Source of the DNA: Nitrospinales bacterium
GTDB taxonomy: Bacteria > Nitrospinota_A > UBA7883 > JACRGQ01
Assembly (NCBI GenBank): GCA_023248495.1
Contig: JAHFEK010000020.1
Coordinates: 1 to 36,447, forward strand
Direction of reading: 5' to 3'
DNA length: 36,447 bases
A program made the translations under genes and the position numbers. Under the pieces are notes generated by a model. It saw nothing but the letters and a program-made list of their open reading frames with translations, was not told the DNA's origin and made no database searches. Positions 15,472 through 23,591 of this stretch are shown in pieces. The stretch's first letter is position 1; each line of letters begins with the position of its first letter.

Positions 15472-16851
15472 TTAAATCTTCTGGGTGGTGCCTTCGGGCT
15501 GGCTGGAGAGGAGATCGAGCACCCGCGCATCGCTCCAGCGCAGCTTTTCCGAAATGATCGCCGCAAGGTTTTTATAAAGCTTTAGGCAGAGCGCCGGGTC
15601 GGAGGTGCGCAACACCACCTCGTTGATGGCGATGACGACCGTCGGTTCCACCGCAATCACCGAGGCGGAGCGGGGCATCTTGTCGATGATGGCCAGTTCG
15701 CCGAAGCAGTCCCCTTCGCCCAGCCGCTTGAATTCGATTTCCTTGCCGTTGACGTCTTTCACCACTTTCACGTGGCCGCTGACGAGGATGTACATTTTCG
15801 TGCCGGAGGTTCCCTCCTGAATGACCGCCTCGCCCGCGGCGTACCGTTCCTTGCCGCTCATCTTGAAAATGGAGAACAGCTCCTCGTCGGAAAAGTCGGC
15901 GAAGAAGAAATAATTTTTCCGCAGTTGCTCCACGACCTTTTTTTTGTCATAGGGGAAGATAGCCGTGGACTGCGAGGCGGATTTCATCTCCTGCTTGTTC
16001 AGGTAAAGTTCGATTGCCTCGGAGAATTCCTCGGTGGTGCGGTACCGGTTTTCCCGTTCTTTTTCCAGCGCCTTATAGATGATGGTGTCCAGATCGTTGT
16101 CGGCTCCGCTGACGAGTTTTGCGAGCGGTTCGGGCGTTCCCTTTAAAATCGACTTCAGCAGATCCTTGAGATCCGGCCCCGAGAACGGCTTGCGGCCGGA
16201 CAGCCATTCATAAGTGAGGATGGCCAGCGAGAAAAGGTCGCTGCGCTGATCCAGTTCTTTGCCGCGTATTTGTTCCGGCGACATGTAGTTGGGCGTGCCG
16301 AGGATGATGCCTTCTTCTTCACCCGATCCGGCGCCCCAGGCTTCGGCGGCGGCGTCCTTCAAGCGTGAGATGCCGAAATCCATGATCTTCGGCGCGCGAT
16401 TGGGCAGGATCATGATATTGGCCGGTTTTATGTCGCGGTGCAGGATGCCGCGTTGGTGGGCGTAGTGCAGTGCGCGCGCCGCCATCGCCACCATCTTGAG
16501 TTTTTCGGCCACGCTCATCGGCGTTTGCGCCTTGATCGCGGAGGCGATGTTTTCCCCTTCCACGAATTCCATCACGAGATAGGGGCTGGTATCCTGCACC
16601 CCCATGTCGTAAATGGCGGTGATGTGGCTGTGGGCGAGTTTGCCGATGATGCGGGCTTCCTGGAAAATGAGGTCATACGCCTTTTTGCGCTCGGCGTCGG
16701 ATTTAATTTTGTCCAGACGGAGCATTTTGATGGCGACTTTGCGGTCGATCAGTTCGTCCAGGCCGAGGTACACCACCCCCATCGCGCCCTGTCCAAGTTT
16801 CTCAAGAACCTTGTAGCGCCCTATCAGGGAAAATTCCAGTTCGCTCGCCAC
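15472..16851 (-). CDS. Serine/threonine protein kinase with cyclic-nucleotide-binding domain
   Basis: From GTG 16851 (GGGGAGAG eight bases before; a TTG at 16872 is the longer option) the 459 residues start with a Hanks-type kinase: Gly-loop GQGAMGVVY, K42 in VAIKML, catalytic HRDIKPAN (D140), DFG in IMDFGISR, and GTPNYMSPEQI. After a linker, residues ~325-440 form a cNMP-binding domain with the phosphate-binding cassette FGELAIIDKMPRSASV, whose Arg is conserved. No membrane span is seen, so it is cytosolic. A cAMP- or cGMP-gated kinase is likely. It converges with the response regulator and diverges from the TPR-LC7 gene, so it may act on that cluster. Confidence 0.92.
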   Translation of the reverse strand: MASELEFSLIGRYKVLEKLGQGAMGVVYLGLDELIDRKVAIKMLRLDKIKSDAERKKAYDLIFQEARIIGKLAHSHITAIYDMGVQDTSPYLVMEFVEGENIASAIKAQTPMSVAEKLKMVAMAARALHYAHQRGILHRDIKPANIMILPNRAPKIMDFGISRLKDAAAEAWGAGSGEEEGIILGTPNYMSPEQIRGKELDQRSDLFSLAILTYEWLSGRKPFSGPDLKDLLKSILKGTPEPLAKLVSGADNDLDTIIYKALEKERENRYRTTEEFSEAIELYLNKQEMKSASQSTAIFPYDKKKVVEQLRKNYFFFADFSDEELFSIFKMSGKERYAAGEAVIQEGTSGTKMYILVSGHVKVVKDVNGKEIEFKRLGEGDCFGELAIIDKMPRSASVIAVEPTVVIAINEVVLRTSDPALCLKLYKNLAAIISEKLRWSDARVLDLLSSQPEGTTQKI

Positions 16852-16949
16852 GGTTTGACTCTCCCCTATCAATACAAATAGACTGAAGTAAATATAGTTC
16901 TATCCGTTGTCGTTTAGCAAATGGTTCTTCACGGGAACGAAGGAGATGC

Positions 16950-17825
16950 ATGGCTGATGGGAAAGCGCCGGCAAGCGCGGTGGAATGGGTGGCGGGCATC
17001 AGGGGGCTGCGTAAAGAGGCCGACCTGAAAGGCGCGCTTGAGGCCTGCGCCAAGGGGTTGCAGGCGTTTCCCGATTCCATGGATTTGCTGTTCATCTACG
17101 GCGAGGTGAGGATCGATTGCTTTAACCAGGCAAAAAATCCCGAACATCTCAAGGCGGCTCTCGTCTGCTTTGAAAAGCTTCTCAAGCAGAATCCGCGGCA
17201 CTATATGGCGAATCTGCTGGCGGCGCGGATCTACTACAAAGGACGGGCATGGATCCGCGCCGATGAAAAGCTGTCCGCCATTTTGAAAATGAGCCCGTCC
17301 GACGCCCGCGCGTTGGAATTAAAGGCCGCGGTTCAAAAGATGAAGAATCCGGCAAAACCCGAGGCGGCCCCGGACGAAAAGGAACCCCCGCCCGCGGCGG
17401 CGGAAACGGAAGAATTCGGCCAGGAGGCAATGGCTAAGGAGAGCATCGAGGGGCTTCAGGGGGGAAGCGAGGCCGAATACGAAAACCTCATCACCCGGTT
17501 CTCCATTTTTTCACGCCTTGAGGGGGTACGGGGGATCCATCTGATCGACCATTCCGGGGTGGAGATAAAAAGCGTGCTGAAGGGGGACGCCGCCGGGTTT
17601 GCCAACCTCGCCACAAACGTGTCGAACATATATACGGCCTCGCGGCTTTGCATGCGGAAATCGGGGCTTGGAACGCTTCAGCGCGGAACGCTGCTTACCC
17701 CCGCCGGCAATGTCATTATTGTTAATGTGTTTTATGGCCTTCTGGCGCTGGTGTTGGATCCCGAGGCCGACCTGAAGGCGGTGGAAGCGCGTATCAACCG
17801 GTATGTAGAGGCATTGGCGGAATGA
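16950..17825 (+). CDS. TPR protein with C-terminal Roadblock/LC7 domain
   Basis: The 291 residues begin with TPR-like helices (about 12-130; LKGALEACAKGLQAFPDSMDLLFIYGEV, AALVCFEKLLKQNPRHYMANLLAARIY). A Pro/Glu/Ala linker follows, and then an LC7-like domain (about 175-291; FSIFSRLEGVRGIHLIDHSGVEIKSV ... GNVIIVNVFYGLLALVLDP). LC7 proteins such as MglB act as GAPs or scaffolds for MglA-type small GTPases. AAGGAG precedes the ATG. The next LC7 gene starts inside its stop (ATGA). It is the first gene of the GTPase cluster. Confidence 0.82.
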   Translation: MADGKAPASAVEWVAGIRGLRKEADLKGALEACAKGLQAFPDSMDLLFIYGEVRIDCFNQAKNPEHLKAALVCFEKLLKQNPRHYMANLLAARIYYKGRAWIRADEKLSAILKMSPSDARALELKAAVQKMKNPAKPEAAPDEKEPPPAAAETEEFGQEAMAKESIEGLQGGSEAEYENLITRFSIFSRLEGVRGIHLIDHSGVEIKSVLKGDAAGFANLATNVSNIYTASRLCMRKSGLGTLQRGTLLTPAGNVIIVNVFYGLLALVLDPEADLKAVEARINRYVEALAE

Positions 17826-18181
17826 GTCAGTTGAAGGCCATCCTCGAAAAATTCAACCGTAACGAAGGGGTGACGGGATCGCTTATTTGCGGGCATGACG
17901 GCATTGTGGTGGAAACCGCCTTGGGGGAGCAGTTCAACGCGCATGAGGTGGCGGCGCTTGTTTCATCCGTCCATCTGGCGGTCTCGAACGCCATGGAGGA
18001 CTTTAAGTTTAATCGCGCGAACCGGTATCAAATGACCTCCCAGAGCGGGTCGCTTATTATCTGCGATCTGGGGCGGGGCCTCTTCGTGGCGGCGTTGTCC
18101 GCGGGGGCCGATTCGGCGGCCATCAACGGGGAAATCTTCCAGGCCGCAAACGGGATAAAAAAACACGCTAATTTGGGGTAG
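17822..18181 (+). CDS. Roadblock/LC7 domain protein
   Basis: This 119-residue single-domain protein fits the LC7 pattern: N-terminal helix LKAILEKFNRNEGVTGSLICGHDGIVVETAL, central helix AALVSSVHLAVSNAMEDF, and strands YQMTSQSGSLIICDLGRGLFVAALS. It is probably an MglB-like partner of the GTPase encoded nine bases downstream. It overlaps the preceding gene by four bases. Whether it is a GAP or only a scaffold cannot be read from sequence. Confidence 0.82.
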   Translation: MSQLKAILEKFNRNEGVTGSLICGHDGIVVETALGEQFNAHEVAALVSSVHLAVSNAMEDFKFNRANRYQMTSQSGSLIICDLGRGLFVAALSAGADSAAINGEIFQAANGIKKHANLG

Positions 18182-18190
18182 AATCCCCCT

Positions 18191-19408
18191 GTGGTTCAAA
18201 TAAATTTTGCCCGCCGGGAAATAAGCTGCAAGATCGTCTTTTATGGTCCTGGCATGAGCGGCAAGACCACCAACCTGCAGGTAATTCACCAAAAGGCCCC
18301 AAAAGAAAGCAAGGGAGACCTTATCGCCATCGCCACGGAAGGGGATCGAACCCTCTTTTTCGACTTTCTGCCGCTTGACCTTGGGCAGGTAAAGGGGATG
18401 AACACAAAATTCCAGCTTTATACCGTGCCGGGCCAGGTCTATTACGCCAGCACCCGCAAGCTGGTACTGCAAGGGGCCGATGGCGTGGTGTTCGTGGCCG
18501 ATTCACAAAAGAAAAAACTGGAAGAGAATATCGAAGCGTTGAAGGATCTTGAGTCGAGCCTCAAGGAGTACGGCATCGATATGAAAAAATTTCCGCTGGT
18601 CATTCAGTGGAACAAGCGTGATTTGCCGGACGCGGCGGACATCCCCTGGCTGGAAGAGCATATCAACTGGACCAAGGCGGTGACCACCGAGGCGGTGGCG
18701 GCCCGCGGCGACGGGGTCATGCAGACGCTGAAAGTGGCGGCCAAGCTGGTGCTCGACCATATCAACTCCAAGGGGAATGAAATTTCAGGATCGTCGCCCG
18801 CGGCCGCGGCCGCCGCAGCCCCGAAAAAAGAGGAAGTGGCCGTGGCGTCGGTGAACGGCGGCAAGGTGTCCCGTAATTATTTTGTGAACTACTGCCAGAC
18901 GCAGTACCGCCTCGCCGCGTCCGGCGAGGTGGAGGACTTCAAGCGGTTTTCACGCGAAGATGAATTGGCCCAGCTCGACGGCCTTATCAACCAGATGCTC
19001 CTGATGCAGGAAGCCAAGAAAAGCGCCACCGTCATTGACAAGAAACAGATCGAGGCGCAGGTGGTGTCGTTCGCCCGGAAGTTCGGGTCGATGGAAAAGT
19101 TCAACCAATGGCTTGTCTCGCGCCACCTCACGATGGACGCGGTGAAGAACGAGGCGGTGAAGAATATCGTCATATCGACGATGCTTAAAGCCAAATACGG
19201 AGATGTGGCCGCCGAATTGGCTATCGCTCCAGCGGAAGCCCAGGCGTATTTCGATTCGCATCAGCAGGCGTTTCCGGGCGGGATGGAAAAACACCAGGAG
19301 CGGATAACCCAAATACTTAAAAACAAGAAGAAGAAGAAAATGCTCGACGACCTGTTTGCCGCCTTGAGAAAAGACGCGAAAATCGAAATATTTCAGGATA
19401 AACTATAG
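18191..19408 (+). CDS. MglA-type small GTPase fused to a SurA-N-like chaperone domain
   Basis: The first ~195 of 405 residues are a complete MglA-type GTPase: P-loop GPGMSGKTT (K25), TEGDRTLFFDFLP, T78-V-P-G-Q82 as in Myxococcus MglA, TRKLVLQGADGVVFVADS and NKRD (141-144). An Ala/Lys linker (~198-215) leads to about 190 residues resembling the SurA N-terminal/trigger-type chaperone fold: VASVNGGKVSRNYFVNY, LAQLDGLINQMLLMQEAKK, KKQIEAQVVSFARKFGSMEKFNQWL and a C-terminal helix. No parvulin domain and no signal peptide are seen, so the chaperone-like part is cytosolic. The GTG start gives the standard MglA N-terminus. Flanked by LC7 genes on both sides. Confidence 0.85.
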   Translation: MVQINFARREISCKIVFYGPGMSGKTTNLQVIHQKAPKESKGDLIAIATEGDRTLFFDFLPLDLGQVKGMNTKFQLYTVPGQVYYASTRKLVLQGADGVVFVADSQKKKLEENIEALKDLESSLKEYGIDMKKFPLVIQWNKRDLPDAADIPWLEEHINWTKAVTTEAVAARGDGVMQTLKVAAKLVLDHINSKGNEISGSSPAAAAAAAPKKEEVAVASVNGGKVSRNYFVNYCQTQYRLAASGEVEDFKRFSREDELAQLDGLINQMLLMQEAKKSATVIDKKQIEAQVVSFARKFGSMEKFNQWLVSRHLTMDAVKNEAVKNIVISTMLKAKYGDVAAELAIAPAEAQAYFDSHQQAFPGGMEKHQERITQILKNKKKKKMLDDLFAALRKDAKIEIFQDKL

Positions 19409-19410
19409 CA

Positions 19411-19929
19411 ATGACCACCGATGAGAATTTACGATCCCGGCGGCTGATTTTCTACAAGGAGACCATCGATCAGGTCGATACCCTCTTGAAGGACTTCCTT
19501 CGCCTGTCGAAGGCGAAAAGCATTTACTTTATCGACAAGGAAGGGCATGCGGTGACCCAAATGGGGGACACCGCCGGGGTGAATCCCGAGGCGCTATCCG
19601 CGCTCGTGGCGGGCAGCTTCTCCGCCACGCGCGAATTGGCCAAGGTGTTGGGCGAGTCGGAATTTAATACGATGTCGCACAAGGGGGCCAAGGGGCAGAT
19701 CAATGTCACGCTGGTGGGACGCCGCTCCATGCTGGTCGTACTGTTCGATGAAAAGACCACCGCCGGCATGGTTGCGCTGTACCTCAAGGAATTGGGCGAC
19801 AAAGTGGCCAAGTTGCTGGATGTGGCGGAACGCCAGCAAGCAATGAAACCAAAGGACGACACCGAGCCGCTGGGCGAGGAATACAATGTTTCTTTACAGG
19901 AAAAGCTTGATCAGCTTTTTGAAGACTGA
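19411..19929 (+). CDS. Roadblock/LC7 (MglB-like) protein
   Basis: The 172 residues contain an LC7 domain at about 18-145 (IDQVDTLLKDFLRLSKAKSIYFIDKEGHAVTQMG, ALSALVAGSFSATRELAKVLGE, GQINVTLVGRRSMLVVLFDE). An acidic C-terminal tail (EYNVSLQEKLDQLFED) could be a GTPase-binding or dimer tail. Only two bases separate it from the GTPase stop. With its position next to an MglA-type GTPase it is the best MglB-like GAP candidate of the three LC7 proteins here. Confidence 0.85.
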   Translation: MTTDENLRSRRLIFYKETIDQVDTLLKDFLRLSKAKSIYFIDKEGHAVTQMGDTAGVNPEALSALVAGSFSATRELAKVLGESEFNTMSHKGAKGQINVTLVGRRSMLVVLFDEKTTAGMVALYLKELGDKVAKLLDVAERQQAMKPKDDTEPLGEEYNVSLQEKLDQLFED

Positions 19930-19932
19930 CAT

Positions 19933-21807
19933 ATGCGGCGGCTGATTCTTTTTTTCATGGCCGCGGTCTTGTTCCATGCCACCGCGTTCGCCGCCGGACA
20001 GATGCCGGTGACCGCGGTGACGGAAGGGGGATTCGCCTCTTTGCCCGAACTGGCCGAGTCCGTCCGTCAATTGGATGCGGCGGTCACCACCGGCAATGGA
20101 GCCGACACCGAGCTGAGGCTTACGGCGCTGCGCGAGTGGAAAGGCCGGTTGTCGGCCCAGAACTTATACTTCGTCTCGGATTATTTTCTTGCACGCTCGT
20201 ACACGTTGGCGCGTGAAGGAAAGCAAGCCGAAGCCGTGGCCGCCGCGCGGATCGCGGCCGACATCTCGCCGAATTCCGCGCGTGCGTGGGCATCCCTCGC
20301 CGAGCGCAATTTCGCGGCGGCCGCCGCCGATTACGGCGGATGGTTCGATCCGCTGGTGAACGCGATTGGCGCATACTTTGCCGATCCGCTGACCAAGCGC
20401 GCCGTGGGCTATAACCTGATCGCGTTGATGGTGTTTTCCGTCATCATGGCCTTTGCCGCTTTTGCCGCCGCCGCCACTGCCGCATTTCGTTATCCGATGA
20501 TACGGGATATTCGGCGGCTTTTTCCGTTGGATGCCGACGCGAAGGCCGCCGCCGCCGTGTTGGTGATACTGCTGGTTGCGCTGGCAGCGGGGCTTGGCTG
20601 GTTCGCCGCGGCCTTGGCTTTGCCGTTGCTTTTGGCCGGGTACCTGAATTGGGGGGGGAGGGCCGTGCTTTTGGCGTTTCTTGTGTTTTTCGCGGCGTTG
20701 CCGCTTGCGGGCACGCGGGCGGGGAAGGGGATCGCCCTGTTGACCGCGCGCGATGCGGGCGCGGCCAGCCGTTTTATCACCGGCGGCTTCGAACCGGATG
20801 ACATCAAGGTGCTGGAGGCCGCCTTGGCCAAACACCCCTCCGACACCCGCCTGATGTTCATGCTGGGGGCGATGAACCGCCGATTGGCGCGTTACGACGC
20901 GGCGGATGGCTATCTTAAGCGCGCCATCCAGCTTGATCCCAAAAACATTCCGGCGCTGGTGGAGACGGGCAACCTGAACTTCAACCGCGGCGAATTCCGC
21001 GATGCGGAGATCATGTATAAAAACGCGTTGGGCCTCGCTCCGTCTTCGTTTGAGGCGCACTATAACCTCGGCGCCGCTTTTCTGGAGCAGTTTCGCACCG
21101 CCGAATCAAACACCGAGCTGGATATCGTCGCGCGGCTGGACGGCCCCCGGGCCAACGCAATGATCGCCGCCAAGGCGAATAAATTCGCCCCGAAAGTGAT
21201 GAGCGTGCGGCTGGGGTTTATGGAGTTTCCAGCGTCGGTGGAATCGTCGGTGGACGACGCGGCGGAGGGGCTGGCTAAAAAGACCTCGGCCTTTTTTCTG
21301 TGGAATACCACGCGCGAGGGGCACTTCATGCTGGCGGGGGGATATATCATCGCGTTCGCCGCGGCCATCGCGCTTTGGGGGATGTTCGGCGTTCATATCA
21401 TCTGCCCCTCGTGCGGCGCCACCTTTATGCCGATGTTTTCCAAGGCCATTAAAGGGGTGTTGAAATGCAACCAGTGCGTGGCGATGAGCTCCCCTAAAAA
21501 GAGCGGCATCTTCGGGCTAAAGGATAACAAGGTCCGCCAGATATTGCATTATCAGGCGGGCCGCCGGGAAACGTCAAACATGCTTAATCTTCTCATGCCG
21601 GGCCTCGGCAACGTATGGTACGGCTCGTACCTGGGCGGCGCCGTGTTGCTGGTTTTCTCCGCCGCATTCTGGACGTCCCTCCTTGGGTGCGGCGCCCTGC
21701 TGTTGGCGGGATACCGTCCCGCTCCGGGCTTGGCATATGCCGGCCTGTTGGGAGCGATGGCGGTGTATTACATCGTGGCCGTGCCGCTTTCGATGCGGAG
21801 GAAATGA
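19933..21807 (+). CDS. Multi-pass membrane protein with TPRs and a zinc-ribbon-like motif
   Basis: The 624-residue protein starts with a signal peptide (MRRLILFFMAAVLFHATAFA). It has helical repeats, hydrophobic spans near 161-185, 206-240 and 244-260, and a TPR block at about 292-412 (LMFMLGAMNRRLARYDAADGYLKRAIQLDPKNIPALVETGNLNFNRGEF). Another span lies near 466-487, followed by a CPSCG...CNQC zinc-ribbon pair (490-516) and two further C-terminal spans. It starts three bases after the LC7 stop and ends just before the PATAN gene. A membrane scaffold for the GTPase module is a reasonable inference; no family name is recognised. Confidence 0.7.
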   Translation: MRRLILFFMAAVLFHATAFAAGQMPVTAVTEGGFASLPELAESVRQLDAAVTTGNGADTELRLTALREWKGRLSAQNLYFVSDYFLARSYTLAREGKQAEAVAAARIAADISPNSARAWASLAERNFAAAAADYGGWFDPLVNAIGAYFADPLTKRAVGYNLIALMVFSVIMAFAAFAAAATAAFRYPMIRDIRRLFPLDADAKAAAAVLVILLVALAAGLGWFAAALALPLLLAGYLNWGGRAVLLAFLVFFAALPLAGTRAGKGIALLTARDAGAASRFITGGFEPDDIKVLEAALAKHPSDTRLMFMLGAMNRRLARYDAADGYLKRAIQLDPKNIPALVETGNLNFNRGEFRDAEIMYKNALGLAPSSFEAHYNLGAAFLEQFRTAESNTELDIVARLDGPRANAMIAAKANKFAPKVMSVRLGFMEFPASVESSVDDAAEGLAKKTSAFFLWNTTREGHFMLAGGYIIAFAAAIALWGMFGVHIICPSCGATFMPMFSKAIKGVLKCNQCVAMSSPKKSGIFGLKDNKVRQILHYQAGRRETSNMLNLLMPGLGNVWYGSYLGGAVLLVFSAAFWTSLLGCGALLLAGYRPAPGLAYAGLLGAMAVYYIVAVPLSMRRK

Positions 21808-21808
21808 T

Positions 21809-22996
21809 ATGCAGGGGAATTTAAAGGATTTCAGCATCACCAACATTCTCCCGATTATCAAGGCGGAAACAAAAACCGGCCTTCTGGAGGTGAAAGGGGA
21901 GAACCGCGTCATCCTGGTTTCATTCCTGGGGGGAAGCGTGGTGTACGCGCAATACGGCGATAACGGGTGGTTCACCCGGCTGCGCGACATGCTCTGTACG
22001 GCGCGCCACGTCACGCCGGAGGTTTGGAAATCGCTGGAGCAGTATGCCGATACACCCGAACATTTCTGGCCTTCATTGGCGAATGTCATTCCGCCCGAGG
22101 CCGCCTCGGCGGCGCTGCGGCGGCAGGTCACCGATACGTTATTCGATCTTTTACGCTATAAGCGCGGCACGTACACGTTCACCGCCATGAAAAGCGTGGA
22201 GTATCCCAGCCAACTTATCAATCCGATGGATGTCGATTTTCTGCTGATGGAAGGGTGCCGCATTGCGGATGAATTCGGCATGATCGATAAACAACTGCCG
22301 AAACCGGATAAATTCCTCCGCCGGTCAATTTTAAGCGAAGAGGAAATGCAGGCAAAGCGCGCCGCGAAGAACGAAGTTGAGCCGCCCGATTTCCGCGACA
22401 CGATGGAATTCGCCATCCTTTCCGCGCGCGGGGTCGAGATAACCGACCACGAGGTGAAAATTCTTTCCGTGATGGGCCGTCCCCGCCAGCTTAAGCTTAT
22501 ATTGAACATGGCGGATCTTTCGAGCTTCGACGCGTCGAACACCGTCCTGTCGCTGTTGAACAAGAAGGTGGTTGCGGAGATGACGCCGAACGAGGTGCTG
22601 GCGTTTGAAAAGCCCCGGGCGCAGTCCGCCACCGGCGGATACGTGGCCATCGCCTTTGCCATGCTCTTGCTCGCGTTCGGCGTTTTCCACCGCGCGTCCT
22701 ACTGGCACCCGCTGCAGATGGCGAACTGGCGCGCCTTGTGCGGCGCCGTCGCCGGGATGCAGGCACGGAGCGACCTTGCCGAAATTCGGGAAGCGGTCGG
22801 CATCTATTATCTGCAAAAAGGCCAGATGCCCAGCAGCCTATTGGAGCTTGCCCGAAGCGGCATAATAGGCGGCGATTCATTGAAAGATCCGTGGAGGCGC
22901 GATTATGTCTATCAACTTGGGCCGGATCAGTTCAGTCTCTTTTCGCTGGGGGCGGATGGCGCCCCCTCCGCCGACGACGTAACGTTCACCGAGTAA
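21809..22996 (+). CDS. PATAN (DUF4388) protein with membrane span and pseudopilin-like C-terminus
   Basis: From ATG 21809 (GGAGG upstream) the 395 residues begin with a PATAN domain (MQGNLKDFSITNILPIIKAETKTGLLEVKG), a module tied to bacterial signalling and MglA/LC7 genes. A helical region follows, then one membrane span (~276-296). About 85 external residues resemble the C-terminal half of GspG-type pseudopilins: AVGIYYLQKGQMPSSLLELA, DPWRRDYVYQL, FSLFSLGADGAPSADDVTF. The prepilin N-terminal helix is absent. It is the last gene of the cluster. The topology would link a cytosolic signalling domain to a pilin-like periplasmic head. Confidence 0.75.
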   Translation: MQGNLKDFSITNILPIIKAETKTGLLEVKGENRVILVSFLGGSVVYAQYGDNGWFTRLRDMLCTARHVTPEVWKSLEQYADTPEHFWPSLANVIPPEAASAALRRQVTDTLFDLLRYKRGTYTFTAMKSVEYPSQLINPMDVDFLLMEGCRIADEFGMIDKQLPKPDKFLRRSILSEEEMQAKRAAKNEVEPPDFRDTMEFAILSARGVEITDHEVKILSVMGRPRQLKLILNMADLSSFDASNTVLSLLNKKVVAEMTPNEVLAFEKPRAQSATGGYVAIAFAMLLLAFGVFHRASYWHPLQMANWRALCGAVAGMQARSDLAEIREAVGIYYLQKGQMPSSLLELARSGIIGGDSLKDPWRRDYVYQLGPDQFSLFSLGADGAPSADDVTFTE

Positions 22997-23018
22997 CGCC
23001 GCGCCATCGCACGGCGGT

Positions 23019-23516
23019 TCAGCGGTAGTTGAGGTACTGCAGGTCCACGTCGAAATCCTTCTGCTTGAGCGCCTGAATGGCGGTTTGCAGGTCGTCTATC
23101 GCTTTGCCGGTGACGCGCACTTCCCCTTCGCGTATCTGCGCCTGCACTTTCATCTTGGTGTCTTTGATCATCTTGACGATTTCTTTCGCCTTCTCCGGGG
23201 TGAGCCCCTGTTGCAGGGTGATTTCCTGCCGCGCGGTTCCCCCGGCGGCGTTTTCCACTTTGCCGTAGACGAGGTTTTTCAACGGCACGTTCCGCTTCAC
23301 CAGTTTCCCTTGCAGAATGTCCACCACGCTTTTCATGCGCATATGGTCATCCGAGGTGAGGACGATCTTGTTGTCTTTTTCTTTCAATTCAATGTTGCTG
23401 ATGGAGCCTTTGAAGTCGTAGCGGTTTTTAATCTCGCGCATCGATTGGTCGATGGCGTTCACCACTTCGGGTATGCTCACCTTGGATACGATATCGAACG
23501 AGTGTTCGCTGGCCAT
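23019..23516 (-). CDS. yajQ: YajQ family nucleotide-binding protein
   Basis: The 165 residues match the YajQ family from end to end: MASEHSFDIVSKVSIPEVVNAIDQ, REIKNRYDFKGS, GLTPEKAKEIVKMIKDTKMKVQAQI, and KQKDFDVDLQYLNYR at the C-terminus. YajQ proteins bind nucleotides, and some bind c-di-GMP; they have been linked to gene regulation and to phage or virulence functions. GGAGG precedes the ATG. It converges with the PATAN gene and lies downstream of the aldolase gene, separated from it by a palindromic repeat. Confidence 0.93.
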   Translation of the reverse strand: MASEHSFDIVSKVSIPEVVNAIDQSMREIKNRYDFKGSISNIELKEKDNKIVLTSDDHMRMKSVVDILQGKLVKRNVPLKNLVYGKVENAAGGTARQEITLQQGLTPEKAKEIVKMIKDTKMKVQAQIREGEVRVTGKAIDDLQTAIQALKQKDFDVDLQYLNYR

Positions 23517-23545
23517 TAAGGATCCTCCGTAAAATAAACGTTAGC

Positions 23546-23585
23546 TCGGCCCGATGGGCCGATGTACACAATACATTGCGTCTCC
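23546..23585 (-). repeat. Short palindromic repeat, copy A (3' of aldolase gene)
   Basis: A perfect inverted repeat TCGGCCC-GAT-GGGCCGA (23546-23562) is followed by a near-palindrome ACACAATACATTGCGT. Seven bases separate the repeat from the aldolase stop at 23592. On the minus strand the GC-rich stem is followed by TTTATTTTA, so it may also act as a terminator. Copies B and C are at 25206 and 36245. Confidence 0.7.
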
Positions 23586-23591
23586 CGGCCG

